Positions 1-5,933 of a stretch of 6,169 bases of DNA are shown here, piece after piece. The stretch's first letter is position 1, and each line of letters starts with the position of its first letter. Origin of the DNA: Syntrophomonadaceae bacterium (GTDB lineage: Bacteria; Bacillota; Syntrophomonadia; Syntrophomonadales; Syntrophomonadaceae); assembly GCA_012798055.1 (NCBI GenBank), contig JAAZOA010000255.1, positions 1 through 6,169 of the forward strand, written 5' to 3'. The notes below the pieces were generated by a model that was not told where the DNA came from, did no database searches, and saw only the letters and a program-made list of their open reading frames with translations. The position numbers and the translations under genes were made by a program.

Positions 1-106
1 CATCGGCAAAAACGTTCCCACCTCCCAATCGGAAGTGATTTCAGTGATGGTCCAGGAGATCGATGGGAGGGAAGAAGTAGTCATCCAAGACATCGTGGAT
101 CATTAA
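1..106 (+). CDS. pyrR: PyrR, bifunctional pyrimidine operon attenuation regulator / uracil phosphoribosyltransferase (C-terminal end only)
   Basis: This is the last 34 codons of a gene cut by the window start; the frame runs from base 2 and ends at TAA 104-106. The visible protein begins IGKNVPTSQSE, which matches the conserved C-terminal segment of PyrR (YVGKNIPTS in Bacillus-type proteins), followed by a beta-strand-like VMVQEIDG and an acidic tail. In the family PyrR binds UMP or UTP and then binds a stem-loop in pyr mRNA to cause termination; many members also have uracil phosphoribosyltransferase activity. The catalytic PRPP motif lies outside the window, so activity cannot be judged. 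The identification is supported by position: it lies just upstream of pyrB and of a leader carrying a near-consensus PyrR-binding loop. Only the short length limits confidence. Confidence 0.9.
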   Translation, partial: IGKNVPTSQSEVISVMVQEIDGREEVVIQDIVDH

Positions 107-112
107 CCATAA

Positions 113-145
113 CCCTTTAAACTGGTCCGGAGAGGCTGGCAAGGG
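113..145 (+). promoter_or_regulatory. PyrR-binding loop (anti-antiterminator) in the pyrB leader RNA
   Basis: Bases 124-137 read GGUCCGGAGAGGCU, which fits 13 of 14 positions of the PyrR-binding consensus ARUCCNGNGAGGYU. The one change, A to G at the first position, keeps pairing as G-U. The upper stem is 122-127 with 134-139, enclosing the hexaloop 128-133 (CGGAGA). The lower stem is 113-117 (CCCTT) with 141-145 (AAGGG). Between them is a 5'-side bulge TAAA (118-121) facing C140, like the purine-rich internal bulge of known PyrR sites. PyrR with bound UMP or UTP should hold this fold, which blocks the antiterminator and lets the terminator form. Pairings were worked out by eye, without energy calculation. 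Confidence 0.92.
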
Positions 146-183
146 AGGTCCTTCAAGGAAGTTATCAGCCTTTCTTGCCGGTC
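134..183 (+). promoter_or_regulatory. Antiterminator helix of the pyrB attenuator
   Basis: Bases 134-148 can pair with 169-183 as an unbroken 15-bp helix: 11 Watson-Crick pairs and 4 G-U pairs (135-182, 137-180, 144-173, 145-172). Its 5' arm reuses the 3' half of the PyrR-binding loop, and its 3' arm reuses most of the terminator 5' arm (167-178), so it excludes both other folds. The 20-nt apical loop (149-168) contains a small TCC/GGA hairpin (149-151 with 157-159). Without nucleotide-loaded PyrR this helix should form and allow read-through into pyrB. The role is inferred from the known Bacillus mechanism; the complementarity is direct. Confidence 0.85.
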
Positions 184-202
184 GGAGCAGGAAAGGCTTT
201 TT
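167..202 (+). terminator. Intrinsic terminator of the pyrB attenuator
   Basis: The 5' arm AGCCTTTCTTGC (167-178) pairs with GCAGGAAAGGCT (187-198) in a 12-bp stem containing one G-U pair (175-190), around an 8-nt loop (179-186). It is followed by a run of five T (198-202, the first one paired). This is a rho-independent terminator placed before the pyrB ribosome site. It should be conditional: it forms when PyrR occupies the upstream loop and is lost when the antiterminator takes 169-183. Confidence 0.92.
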
Positions 203-221
203 AGTGCATGAATTTCCAGGC

Positions 222-229
222 AAAGGAGG
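222..229 (+). promoter_or_regulatory. Ribosome binding site that sets the pyrB start
   Basis: AAAGGAGG is close to a perfect Shine-Dalgarno and sits 7 nt before GTG 237. It rules out the in-frame upstream GTG at 204, which lies directly after the terminator T-run, has no ribosome site, and would add eleven residues absent from the family. Confidence 0.9.
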
Positions 230-236
230 CATAGCG

Positions 237-1175
237 GTGAGATTGGAACGCAAAGACTTACTGGGGATCAGGGATATGAGCAGGGACGAGCTCGACCTGA
301 TCCTGGACACGGCGGGGCCTATGAAGGACATCATTGGCCGGGACCTGAAAAAAGTCCCTGCCCTGCGGGGGAAAGCGATGGTGACCGTTTTCTATGAGAA
401 CAGCACCCGTACCCGCACTTCTTTCGAACTGGCCGGCAAGTATCTGAGTGCGGACACGGTGAATCTGGCGGTAGCGACCAGTTCGGTGCAGAAGGGTGAA
501 AGCCTGCGGGATACCATCAAGACCATTGAGGTGATGGGTTTTGACCTGATCGTGATCCGTCACTCCATGACCGGCACTCCCCACTATGTGGCCCGCAATA
601 CTTCCATGCGGGTCATCAACGCCGGGGACGGGACCAATGAACATCCAACCCAGGCCCTGCTGGACATGTATACCATCCGGGAGAAAAAAGGCACCCTGGA
701 GGGTTTGAAGGTGGCCATCGTGGGGGATATCCTGCATAGCCGGGTGGCCCGTTCGAATATATATGGTTTGAGCAAGTACGGCTGCGAGTTGAGGGTAATC
801 GGCCCCTCGACTTTAATGCCGGCCGAGATAGAAAAACTGGGGGTAAAAAGCTACCATAACCTGGACCAGGCCCTGGAAGGGGTGGACGTGGTCAATGTCC
901 TGCGCGTCCAGAGGGAACGCCAGCAGAGCGGGCTGTTCCCCTCCCTGGATGAATACGCCAACCTGTATATGCTGAGTCCGGCCAGACTGCGCCGGGCCAA
1001 AGAAGACGTGCTGGTCCTGCATCCCGGGCCTATGAACCGGGGAGTTGAGATCTCCTCGTCACTGGCGGATGGGGCCCAATCGGTGATCAATGAGCAGGTC
1101 ACCAACGGGGTGGCTATCAGAATGGCGTTATTATTCCTGATGATGGGGGGAACACGCGATGAAATTACTAATTAA
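237..1175 (+). CDS. pyrB: Aspartate carbamoyltransferase, catalytic subunit
   Basis: This cytosolic enzyme (EC 2.1.3.2) makes N-carbamoyl-L-aspartate from carbamoyl phosphate and aspartate, the first committed step toward UMP. At 312 residues it has normal length. It shows the carbamoyl phosphate signature STRTRTSFE (56-64), the 80s loop with S82/S83 and K86 followed by GESLRDT, R108-H109, HPTQ (136-139), GDILHSRVARS (163-173) in the aspartate domain, the RVQRERQ segment (223-229) and HPGPMNRG (262-269). All expected active-site residues appear present. GTG start, fixed by the ribosome site at 222-229. No regulatory subunit gene (pyrI) is next to it, which suits a Bacillus-type trimer controlled through transcription by PyrR rather than allosterically. 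The 3' end overlaps pyrC by 17 nt. Confidence 0.98.
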   Translation: MRLERKDLLGIRDMSRDELDLILDTAGPMKDIIGRDLKKVPALRGKAMVTVFYENSTRTRTSFELAGKYLSADTVNLAVATSSVQKGESLRDTIKTIEVMGFDLIVIRHSMTGTPHYVARNTSMRVINAGDGTNEHPTQALLDMYTIREKKGTLEGLKVAIVGDILHSRVARSNIYGLSKYGCELRVIGPSTLMPAEIEKLGVKSYHNLDQALEGVDVVNVLRVQRERQQSGLFPSLDEYANLYMLSPARLRRAKEDVLVLHPGPMNRGVEISSSLADGAQSVINEQVTNGVAIRMALLFLMMGGTRDEITN

Positions 1176-2451
1176 AGGAGGGCGGGTGCTGGATCCAGCC
1201 AATGACATCAATGCGGTCATGGATGTGCTGGTGGAGGACGGCATCATCAAGGAGCTCAAGGTCAACATAATCGACCCGGATGCCGTGGTGGTGGACGCTA
1301 CCGGAAAATACGTGTGTCCCGGCTTCATCGATATGCATGTGCACCTGCGTGAACCTGGCTTCGAGTACAAGGAGGATATAGCATCAGGCACCCGGGCGGC
1401 GGCTATAGGCGGATTCACCACCGTGTGCTGTATGCCCAACACCGACCCGGTGATCGACAACGCGGCGGTGGTAAGCTTCGTCCGTCAGCGGGCTGCCCGG
1501 TCCGGAGTAGTGAACGTACTACCAGTGGGCTGCATAAGCAAAGGCCAGGCCGGTGCCGAGCTGACCGAGATGGCTGATCTGGTGGCGGCAGGTTGTGTGG
1601 CCGTTACCGATGACGGCAAGCCGGTGGCCCAAGCCCACTTGATGCGCAATGCTCTGGATTATGCCAGGATGTTCGACCTCCCGGTTTTGTCCCATTGCGA
1701 GGATATTGGCTTGGTAGGGGACGGGCAGATGCATGAGGGCCATTTTTCTACCCTGTATGGTCTGAAAGGCATACCGGCTGCCGCTGAAGAGGTGATGGTG
1801 GCCCGGGACATAATCCTGGCCGGAATGACCGGGGGGCATATCCATATCTGCCATGCATCCACCCGCGGTTCCATGGAGCTCGTCCGTGAGGCCAAGGCCC
1901 GGGGGGTATGGGTCACCTGTGAAGTCACCCCTCATCACCTGCTCCTCACCGATGAGATAGTCGGCGACTACGATACCGATACCAAGGTCAGTCCGCCCCT
2001 GCGCTCCGCCGAGCACGTAATGGCCCTGCGCGCAGCGTTGCTGGACGGAACGGTGGACTGCATCGCCACCGATCACGCCCCCCATCACTGGGAAAGCAAG
2101 GATTGCGAATACAACCTGGCCGCCAATGGCATCTCCGGGTTGGAGACAGCGGTGGCTGCCATACTGGATGGCCTGGTAGAGCAGGGAGAGCTGAGCCTGG
2201 AGGAAATGGTCAGACTTTTCACTACCGGGCCGGCTGAAGTACTGGGTATAGACAAAGGCAGTCTGGATGTGGGTGCGGATGCCGATATTACTATTTTGGA
2301 CCCGGAAATCGCCAAAGTGGTGGACCCGGAGAGATTCTATTCCAAGGGCAGGAATACCCCCTTCAAGGGGCGGACCCTCAAGGGCTGGCCCTGCATGACG
2401 ATTGTCAAGGGACGGGTAGTGGCCCAGGACGGTGTCATAGTTGGGGGATAG
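1159..2451 (+). CDS. pyrC: Dihydroorotase, type I
   Basis: This zinc enzyme of the amidohydrolase superfamily (EC 3.5.2.3) cyclises N-carbamoyl-L-aspartate to dihydroorotate. The protein has 430 residues, as expected for the long type I class of Gram-positives and not the roughly 350-residue E. coli class. Visible metal and catalytic residues are H60 and H62 in DMHVHLREPG, the TDDG motif (150-153) that carries the bridging aspartate, H179 in LSHCED, H232 in ICHAST, and D305 in ATDHAPHH. MPNTDP (92-97) and PPLR (279-282) match substrate-binding segments. The ATG start overlaps the end of pyrB by 17 nt and is preceded by GGGGGG (1145-1150) 8 nt upstream, so its ribosome site lies inside pyrB and translation is probably coupled. 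No carA or carB follows, unlike in the Bacillus operon. Confidence 0.98.
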   Translation: MKLLIKGGRVLDPANDINAVMDVLVEDGIIKELKVNIIDPDAVVVDATGKYVCPGFIDMHVHLREPGFEYKEDIASGTRAAAIGGFTTVCCMPNTDPVIDNAAVVSFVRQRAARSGVVNVLPVGCISKGQAGAELTEMADLVAAGCVAVTDDGKPVAQAHLMRNALDYARMFDLPVLSHCEDIGLVGDGQMHEGHFSTLYGLKGIPAAAEEVMVARDIILAGMTGGHIHICHASTRGSMELVREAKARGVWVTCEVTPHHLLLTDEIVGDYDTDTKVSPPLRSAEHVMALRAALLDGTVDCIATDHAPHHWESKDCEYNLAANGISGLETAVAAILDGLVEQGELSLEEMVRLFTTGPAEVLGIDKGSLDVGADADITILDPEIAKVVDPERFYSKGRNTPFKGRTLKGWPCMTIVKGRVVAQDGVIVGG

Positions 2452-2466
2452 GCCCCCGCACCTATG
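2436..2466 (+). other. Hairpin across the pyrC stop codon and pyrC-pyrK gap
   Basis: CATAG (2436-2440) pairs with CTATG (2462-2466), and inside it GGGGG (2443-2447) pairs with CCCCC (2453-2457), with a TT/GCAC internal loop and the 5-nt apical loop ATAGG. There is no T-run after it, so it is not an intrinsic terminator. It may be an mRNA processing or stability element, or chance in GC-rich DNA. Confidence 0.4.
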
Positions 2467-2491
2467 GCCCAGCCAAATTTGAGCATGATCT

Positions 2492-2498
2492 AGAGGAG
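2492..2498 (+). promoter_or_regulatory. Ribosome binding site that sets the pyrK start
   Basis: AGAGGAG ends 7 nt before ATG 2506 but only 1 nt before the in-frame ATG 2500. The spacing favours 2506, giving a protein starting MARLEKG. Confidence 0.75.
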
Positions 2499-2505
2499 AA
2501 TGATA

Positions 2506-3300
2506 ATGGCCAGGTTAGAAAAAGGAATCATATTGAGCCACCGCCAGGTAGCTCCTGAAATCTACAGCCTCGAGTTTGCGGCGCCGGCCTTGGCCCGAGA
2601 GGCCAGTCCCGGCCAATTCCTGCAAGTCAGGACCAGCCCGACTTATGATCCTCTGCTGCGCAGGCCCATCAGCCTGTTTGACGCCGAGGCGGAAAGGGGG
2701 GTCGTGACCCTGCTCTACCGGGTGGTAGGGAGGGGCACCAGCCTCCTGACAGAATTGCCGGTTGACGGCCTGGTGGATGTTATGGGTCCACTGGGAAGGG
2801 GTTTTACCCTCCCGGAGCGGCCCGAAAAGGTGCTCCTGGTAGGGGGCGGTATGGGCCTGGCGCCCCTGTTGTTCCTGGGGCGGATGCTCAAGCAGGGCGG
2901 CAGCCAGGTCAAAATCCTGGGCGGAGCTGCTGATGCCCAGCGGTTGTGGGCAGGCAACCGTTTCGAGCGCCTGGGGATATCCTTCAGCCCGGTGACCGTG
3001 GACGGAAGTGCAGGCCGGCAAGGCCTGGTCGCCGAGCTTCTGGCCGATTGGCCTGAACTGGACCAGGTCGACCGCATATACTGCTGCGGGCCGGAAGCCA
3101 TGATGGCTGCCGTCTCCAAGATCGCCAGGGAGCATAATATCTGGGGAGAGCTGTCACTGGAAGAACACATGGCCTGCGGGGTGGGAGCATGCCTGGGGTG
3201 TGCCCGCCTGCTCCAGCCCGGGGATACAGGCTATGTCAAGATATGCAAAGATGGGCCGGTATTCAACATGAGCGAAGTACAGCTCTTCAAGCTGGACTGA
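2506..3300 (+). CDS. pyrK: Dihydroorotate dehydrogenase B, electron-transfer subunit
   Basis: PyrK partners PyrD in the class 1B dihydroorotate dehydrogenase. It carries FAD and a 2Fe-2S cluster and passes electrons from PyrD's FMN to NAD+. The 264-residue protein shows the ferredoxin-reductase order: a flavin-binding barrel with PGQF (35-38), RRPIS (52-56) and GPLGRGF (94-100); a nucleotide-binding domain with VGGGMGLAPL (112-121) and CGPEAMM (194-200); and a C-terminal cluster domain with cysteines 224, 229, 232 and 247 (C-x4-C-x2-C-x14-C, in EEHMACGVGACLGCAR and KICKDGPVF). All four ligands are present, so it should be functional. Its start at 2506 is chosen by ribosome-site spacing; 2500 is the alternative. 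It is separated from pyrC by 54 nt, the widest gap between genes downstream of the leader, and pyrD follows after 13 nt. Confidence 0.97.
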   Translation: MARLEKGIILSHRQVAPEIYSLEFAAPALAREASPGQFLQVRTSPTYDPLLRRPISLFDAEAERGVVTLLYRVVGRGTSLLTELPVDGLVDVMGPLGRGFTLPERPEKVLLVGGGMGLAPLLFLGRMLKQGGSQVKILGGAADAQRLWAGNRFERLGISFSPVTVDGSAGRQGLVAELLADWPELDQVDRIYCCGPEAMMAAVSKIAREHNIWGELSLEEHMACGVGACLGCARLLQPGDTGYVKICKDGPVFNMSEVQLFKLD

Positions 3301-3313
3301 GGGGGCGGCGCAA

Positions 3314-4252
3314 GTGGAATCAGCAAAGCAAGATATAATGATAGACCTGGCTGTCGACCTAGGCGGCATAGCGATGAAGAATCCTGTGGCGGTAGCCTCG
3401 GGGACCTTCGGTTACGGTAAGGAATACGAGGATTACCTGGATATTTCTGCCCTGGGGGCAGTAATCGTCAAAGGGACCACCCTGGAACCTCGCTCGGGCA
3501 ATCCTCCCCCGCGGATCGTGGAGACGGCCGCCGGGATGCTCAATGCCATCGGCTTGGAAAATCCCGGGGTGAGAGCATTCGCCCAGGAATACCTGCCCTA
3601 TCTGGTGGAGAAAAAGGTGACGGTTATAGCCAATGTAGCCGGCAACAGCCTGGAAGACTATGCGGCCATGGCTGCCTACCTGCAGGGGTGCAGCGGAATT
3701 GCGGGGATAGAGCTCAATATCTCCTGCCCCAATGTGAAAAAAGGCGGCTTGCAGTTCGGGACCGATCCCCATATGGTCAAGGAAGTGGTCAGGGCGGTAA
3801 AAGCTGAGACCAGCTTGCCGGTAATGCCCAAACTTAGTCCCAATGTCACCGATATTGTGGCGATCGCCAGGGCGGCGGAAGAAGGCGGTGCCGATGCCTT
3901 GTCCATGATCAATACCTTGATGGGGATGGCAATCGATATACGTGCCCGCAGGCCGGTCTTGGCCAATATTTTCGGGGGCCTGTCAGGCCCGGCGATAAAG
4001 CCGGTGGCCCTGCGCATGATCTACCAGGTATTTCCGGCTGTAAACATTCCCATCCTGGGCGGGGGCGGGATCATGAACAGCAATGACGCCCTGGAATTCA
4101 TCATGGCAGGAGCCAGCGCCATATCGGTGGGGACCGGCAATTTTGTCGACCCGCAATGCGCCGCGGAAATCGCGGCGGGGATCAGTGATTACATGGTTGC
4201 CCAGGGAATCGGGAGTCTCAGGGAAATAGTCGGTGCAGCCATACAGAGGTGA
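3314..4252 (+). CDS. pyrD: Dihydroorotate dehydrogenase B, catalytic subunit
   Basis: This FMN-containing barrel protein oxidises dihydroorotate to orotate; with PyrK it forms the NAD-dependent enzyme (EC 1.3.1.14). Numbering from GTG 3314 (312 residues), motifs are NPVAVASGTFGYGKEY (23-38), KGTT (53-56), NAIGLENPG (77-85), ELNISCPN (133-140) with the class 1 catalytic cysteine C138, PKLSPN (172-177), SMINT (197-201), GGLSGPAIKP (221-230), and the FMN-phosphate segments GGGGI (249-253) and SVGTGNF (271-277). Cysteine in place of serine marks class 1, and adjacent pyrK marks class 1B. The start is uncertain: GTG 3314 has the G-rich GGGGGCGG at 3301-3308, while ATG 3338 (MIDLAVDLGG, 304 residues) matches the usual N-terminus but has a poor ribosome site. 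Confidence 0.97.
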   Translation: MESAKQDIMIDLAVDLGGIAMKNPVAVASGTFGYGKEYEDYLDISALGAVIVKGTTLEPRSGNPPPRIVETAAGMLNAIGLENPGVRAFAQEYLPYLVEKKVTVIANVAGNSLEDYAAMAAYLQGCSGIAGIELNISCPNVKKGGLQFGTDPHMVKEVVRAVKAETSLPVMPKLSPNVTDIVAIARAAEEGGADALSMINTLMGMAIDIRARRPVLANIFGGLSGPAIKPVALRMIYQVFPAVNIPILGGGGIMNSNDALEFIMAGASAISVGTGNFVDPQCAAEIAAGISDYMVAQGIGSLREIVGAAIQR

Positions 4253-4273
4253 CCGGGCCCGATTCGGATTCAT

Positions 4274-4280
4274 AAGGAGG
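4274..4280 (+). promoter_or_regulatory. Ribosome binding site that sets the pyrF start
   Basis: AAGGAGG lies 7 nt before ATG 4288. The in-frame TTG at 4282 would be only 1 nt from it and is rejected as the start. Confidence 0.88.
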
Positions 4281-4287
4281 ATTGGCG

Positions 4288-5007
4288 ATGGAGGCGAAAG
4301 ACAGGATAGTCCTGGCCCTGGATGTGGATACTGCCGAGGAAGCATTGGCCTTGGTCAAAAAGCTCAGCGGTTACGTGGGGGTTTTCAAGGTCGGCATGCA
4401 GCTATACAACAGTATCGGCCCCAGCATTGTACACCGGGTCCATGACCTGGGGGGGCGGGTCTTTGTCGATCTCAAACTGCATGATATTCCCAATACGGTG
4501 GCGTCGGCAGCCAAGGTGCTGACCAGGCTCAATACTTACATGTTCAATGTGCATGCGGCTGGGGGACGGGAGATGATGCGGCAAGCAGCGGCGGCCGCGG
4601 TTAGCGAAGCCCAGCGCATGGGATCAGATATCCCCATTGTCCTGGCGGTCACCGTATTGACCAGTATATCCCAGCAGGAATTAGAGACCGAGATGTATGT
4701 CTCCGGCCTCAAGGTGGAAGAACTGGTGGTGAAATGGGCATTGATGGCCCAGGAGTCTGGCCTCGGGGGAGTGGTTTGTTCGCCCCAGGAGATCTCCCCT
4801 ATCCGCAAGGCCTGCGGCCCTGATTTCAAGATAGTGACCCCGGGTATCCGGCCCCTTTGGTCAGCCCCCAATGACCAGAAGCGCATCACCACCCCGCGCC
4901 AGGCACTGGAGCAAGGTGCAGATTATATGGTCATTGGCCGGCCCATCATCAAGGCAGCTGATCCCATTGCAGCAGCGCAGAAAATCATAGAAGAATTGGA
5001 GGGATAA
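4288..5007 (+). CDS. pyrF: Orotidine 5'-phosphate decarboxylase
   Basis: It decarboxylates OMP to UMP (EC 4.1.1.23), the last step of the pathway, without cofactor. The 239-residue protein has the usual length for the Bacillus-type family. It shows D12 in LALDVDT, K34 in VFKVGMQLY, and the catalytic D-x-K-x-x-D tetrad segment DLKLHDIPNT (61-70; D61, K63, D66), plus the phosphate-binding TPGIRP (184-189) and VIGRPI (215-220) near the C-terminus. All key residues are present. The start is ATG 4288, set by AAGGAGG at 4274-4280. The gap after pyrD is 35 nt, and pyrE begins 2 nt after the TAA at 5005-5007, so pyrF and pyrE are probably translated together. Confidence 0.98.
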   Translation: MEAKDRIVLALDVDTAEEALALVKKLSGYVGVFKVGMQLYNSIGPSIVHRVHDLGGRVFVDLKLHDIPNTVASAAKVLTRLNTYMFNVHAAGGREMMRQAAAAAVSEAQRMGSDIPIVLAVTVLTSISQQELETEMYVSGLKVEELVVKWALMAQESGLGGVVCSPQEISPIRKACGPDFKIVTPGIRPLWSAPNDQKRITTPRQALEQGADYMVIGRPIIKAADPIAAAQKIIEELEG

Positions 5008-5009
5008 CA

Positions 5010-5585
5010 ATGCTCACGAACGAACAGGCCCAGGAGATATTTACCGCATCAGGCGCCCTGATGGAGGGGCATTTCAAGCTCACCAGCGGACGGCACAGCA
5101 ACCGCTACATGCAGTGCGCCCAGGTTCTGCAGTTCCCGGAATACACCGAGCAGCTGGCAGCTCATATCGCGGAGAAGTTCGCTGGGGAACATATCGAACT
5201 GGTCATCGGCCCCGCAATGGGCGGGATCATCGTAGCTTATGAGGTGGCCCGGCAGCTGAAAGTGCCCGGCATATTCTGCGAACGCGAAAACGGCAAGATG
5301 GCCCTGCGGAGGGGCTTCAAGATTTATCCCGAACAGAAGGTGCTGGTAGTCGAGGACGTGGTCACCACCGGCGGTTCGGTAGTAGAAGCTATGGACATTG
5401 TCAAGGAAGCGGGAGGCCTGGTGGCCGGGGTTGCCGTCCTGGTCGACCGCAGCGGCGGCAAGGTGGATTTCGGGGTGAGGACCGAAGCGGTGCTCAGCAT
5501 GGAGATCGAGTCCTGGGAAGCAGATCAGTGCCCGCTCTGCCAGGCAGGCATGGGAGAGGCCCAAAAACCGGGCAGTCGCAGTTGA
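5010..5585 (+). CDS. pyrE: Orotate phosphoribosyltransferase, with a CxxC tail
   Basis: It joins orotate and PRPP to form OMP (EC 2.4.2.10), the step before PyrF. The 191-residue protein carries the orotate-loop segment HFKLTSGRHSNRYMQ (21-35), GPAMGGI (67-73), a K/R-rich mobile loop (CEREN..K96..R100, R101) and the PRPP signature VLVVEDVVTTGGS (111-123). The tail has CPLC (174-177), a CxxC typical of the Thermus-like OPRT subfamily, which could bind metal; that role is inference. The last residues after it (MGEAQKPGSRS) look unstructured. The ATG start has GGAGGG at 4998-5003, 6 nt upstream, inside the end of pyrF. It is the last enzyme gene of the pathway here. Confidence 0.97.
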   Translation: MLTNEQAQEIFTASGALMEGHFKLTSGRHSNRYMQCAQVLQFPEYTEQLAAHIAEKFAGEHIELVIGPAMGGIIVAYEVARQLKVPGIFCERENGKMALRRGFKIYPEQKVLVVEDVVTTGGSVVEAMDIVKEAGGLVAGVAVLVDRSGGKVDFGVRTEAVLSMEIESWEADQCPLCQAGMGEAQKPGSRS

Positions 5586-5604
5586 CAAATGGGGGATAAT
5601 TAAG

Positions 5605-5904
5605 ATGAAGGTATATTTAAATGGCCAGGAGATGCAGTTTGCGGAAGGCGGTTACAAATACGTGTTCATGAAGCCCTACCAGCATTTCCAGGAAAAGACC
5701 ATCGATAAGCCCAATGGCGACAAGATCCATTTCGAAATATACGACAACGGGGTCGAGATCAGAACCCTGGTGACCAAAGAGGAAGTGGCTACCATTATTA
5801 ACCGGGATATAGCCATTGACACCAAAAACAACCAGATCTACATCCTGGAAGCAGGCGATGAAGCCAGGAAGAACCCGGATGGTTCCGTGGATATCGTTAA
5901 ATAG
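5605..5904 (+). CDS. Hypothetical 99-residue protein at the 3' end of the pyr operon
   Basis: I do not recognise this protein. It is small, soluble-looking and rich in charged and polar residues, with no cysteine, no tryptophan, no signal peptide and no membrane segment. Alternating hydrophobic/polar runs (KVYLNGQEM 2-10; KIHFEIYDNGVEIRTLV 40-56; AIDTKNNQIYILEAG 70-84) suggest a mostly beta fold, with one likely short helix (KEEVATIIN 58-66) and turns at PNGD (36-39) and NPDG (90-93). It is likely to be a real gene: ATG 5605 has GGGGGA at 5591-5596, 8 nt upstream, the gap from pyrE is 19 nt, the reading frame carries a balanced protein composition, and no terminator separates it from pyrE. 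Co-transcription with pyr genes is inferred and does not prove a pyrimidine role. Its codons include more A/T-ending ones than its neighbours. Confidence 0.8.
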   Translation: MKVYLNGQEMQFAEGGYKYVFMKPYQHFQEKTIDKPNGDKIHFEIYDNGVEIRTLVTKEEVATIINRDIAIDTKNNQIYILEAGDEARKNPDGSVDIVK

Positions 5905-5933
5905 CGGCGCAGGCGATCTTTTACGGCGGGCAG

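Noticed and set aside
204..236. Longer pyrB reading frame starting at GTG 204
   Set aside because: It begins right after the terminator T-run, has no ribosome site, and reads through the strong AAAGGAGG that serves GTG 237.
258..737. Long open frames on the minus strand across pyrB, pyrC, pyrK and pyrE (for example 258-737, 1519-2088, 2515-3135, 5049-5588)
   Set aside because: They lie opposite clearly conserved enzyme genes, show no recognisable domains, and have low-complexity compositions expected of the complement of GC-rich coding DNA.
4233..4445. Plus-strand open frame of 70 codons across the pyrD-pyrF junction
   Set aside because: It overlaps the end of pyrD and the start of pyrF in another frame, with no ribosome site and a Gly/Arg-rich, non-protein-like composition.
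5582..5617. TTGACA (5582-5587) as a -35 box for the small gene at 5605
   Set aside because: No -10 box lies at 16-18 nt. GATAAT is only 7 nt away and TATATT (5612) is 24 nt away and inside the coding region. The TTGACA overlaps the pyrE stop and is probably chance.
5905..5933. Possible terminator between the small gene and the PAS gene
   Set aside because: The only T-run (TTTT near 5919-5922) is not preceded by a convincing GC-rich inverted repeat.
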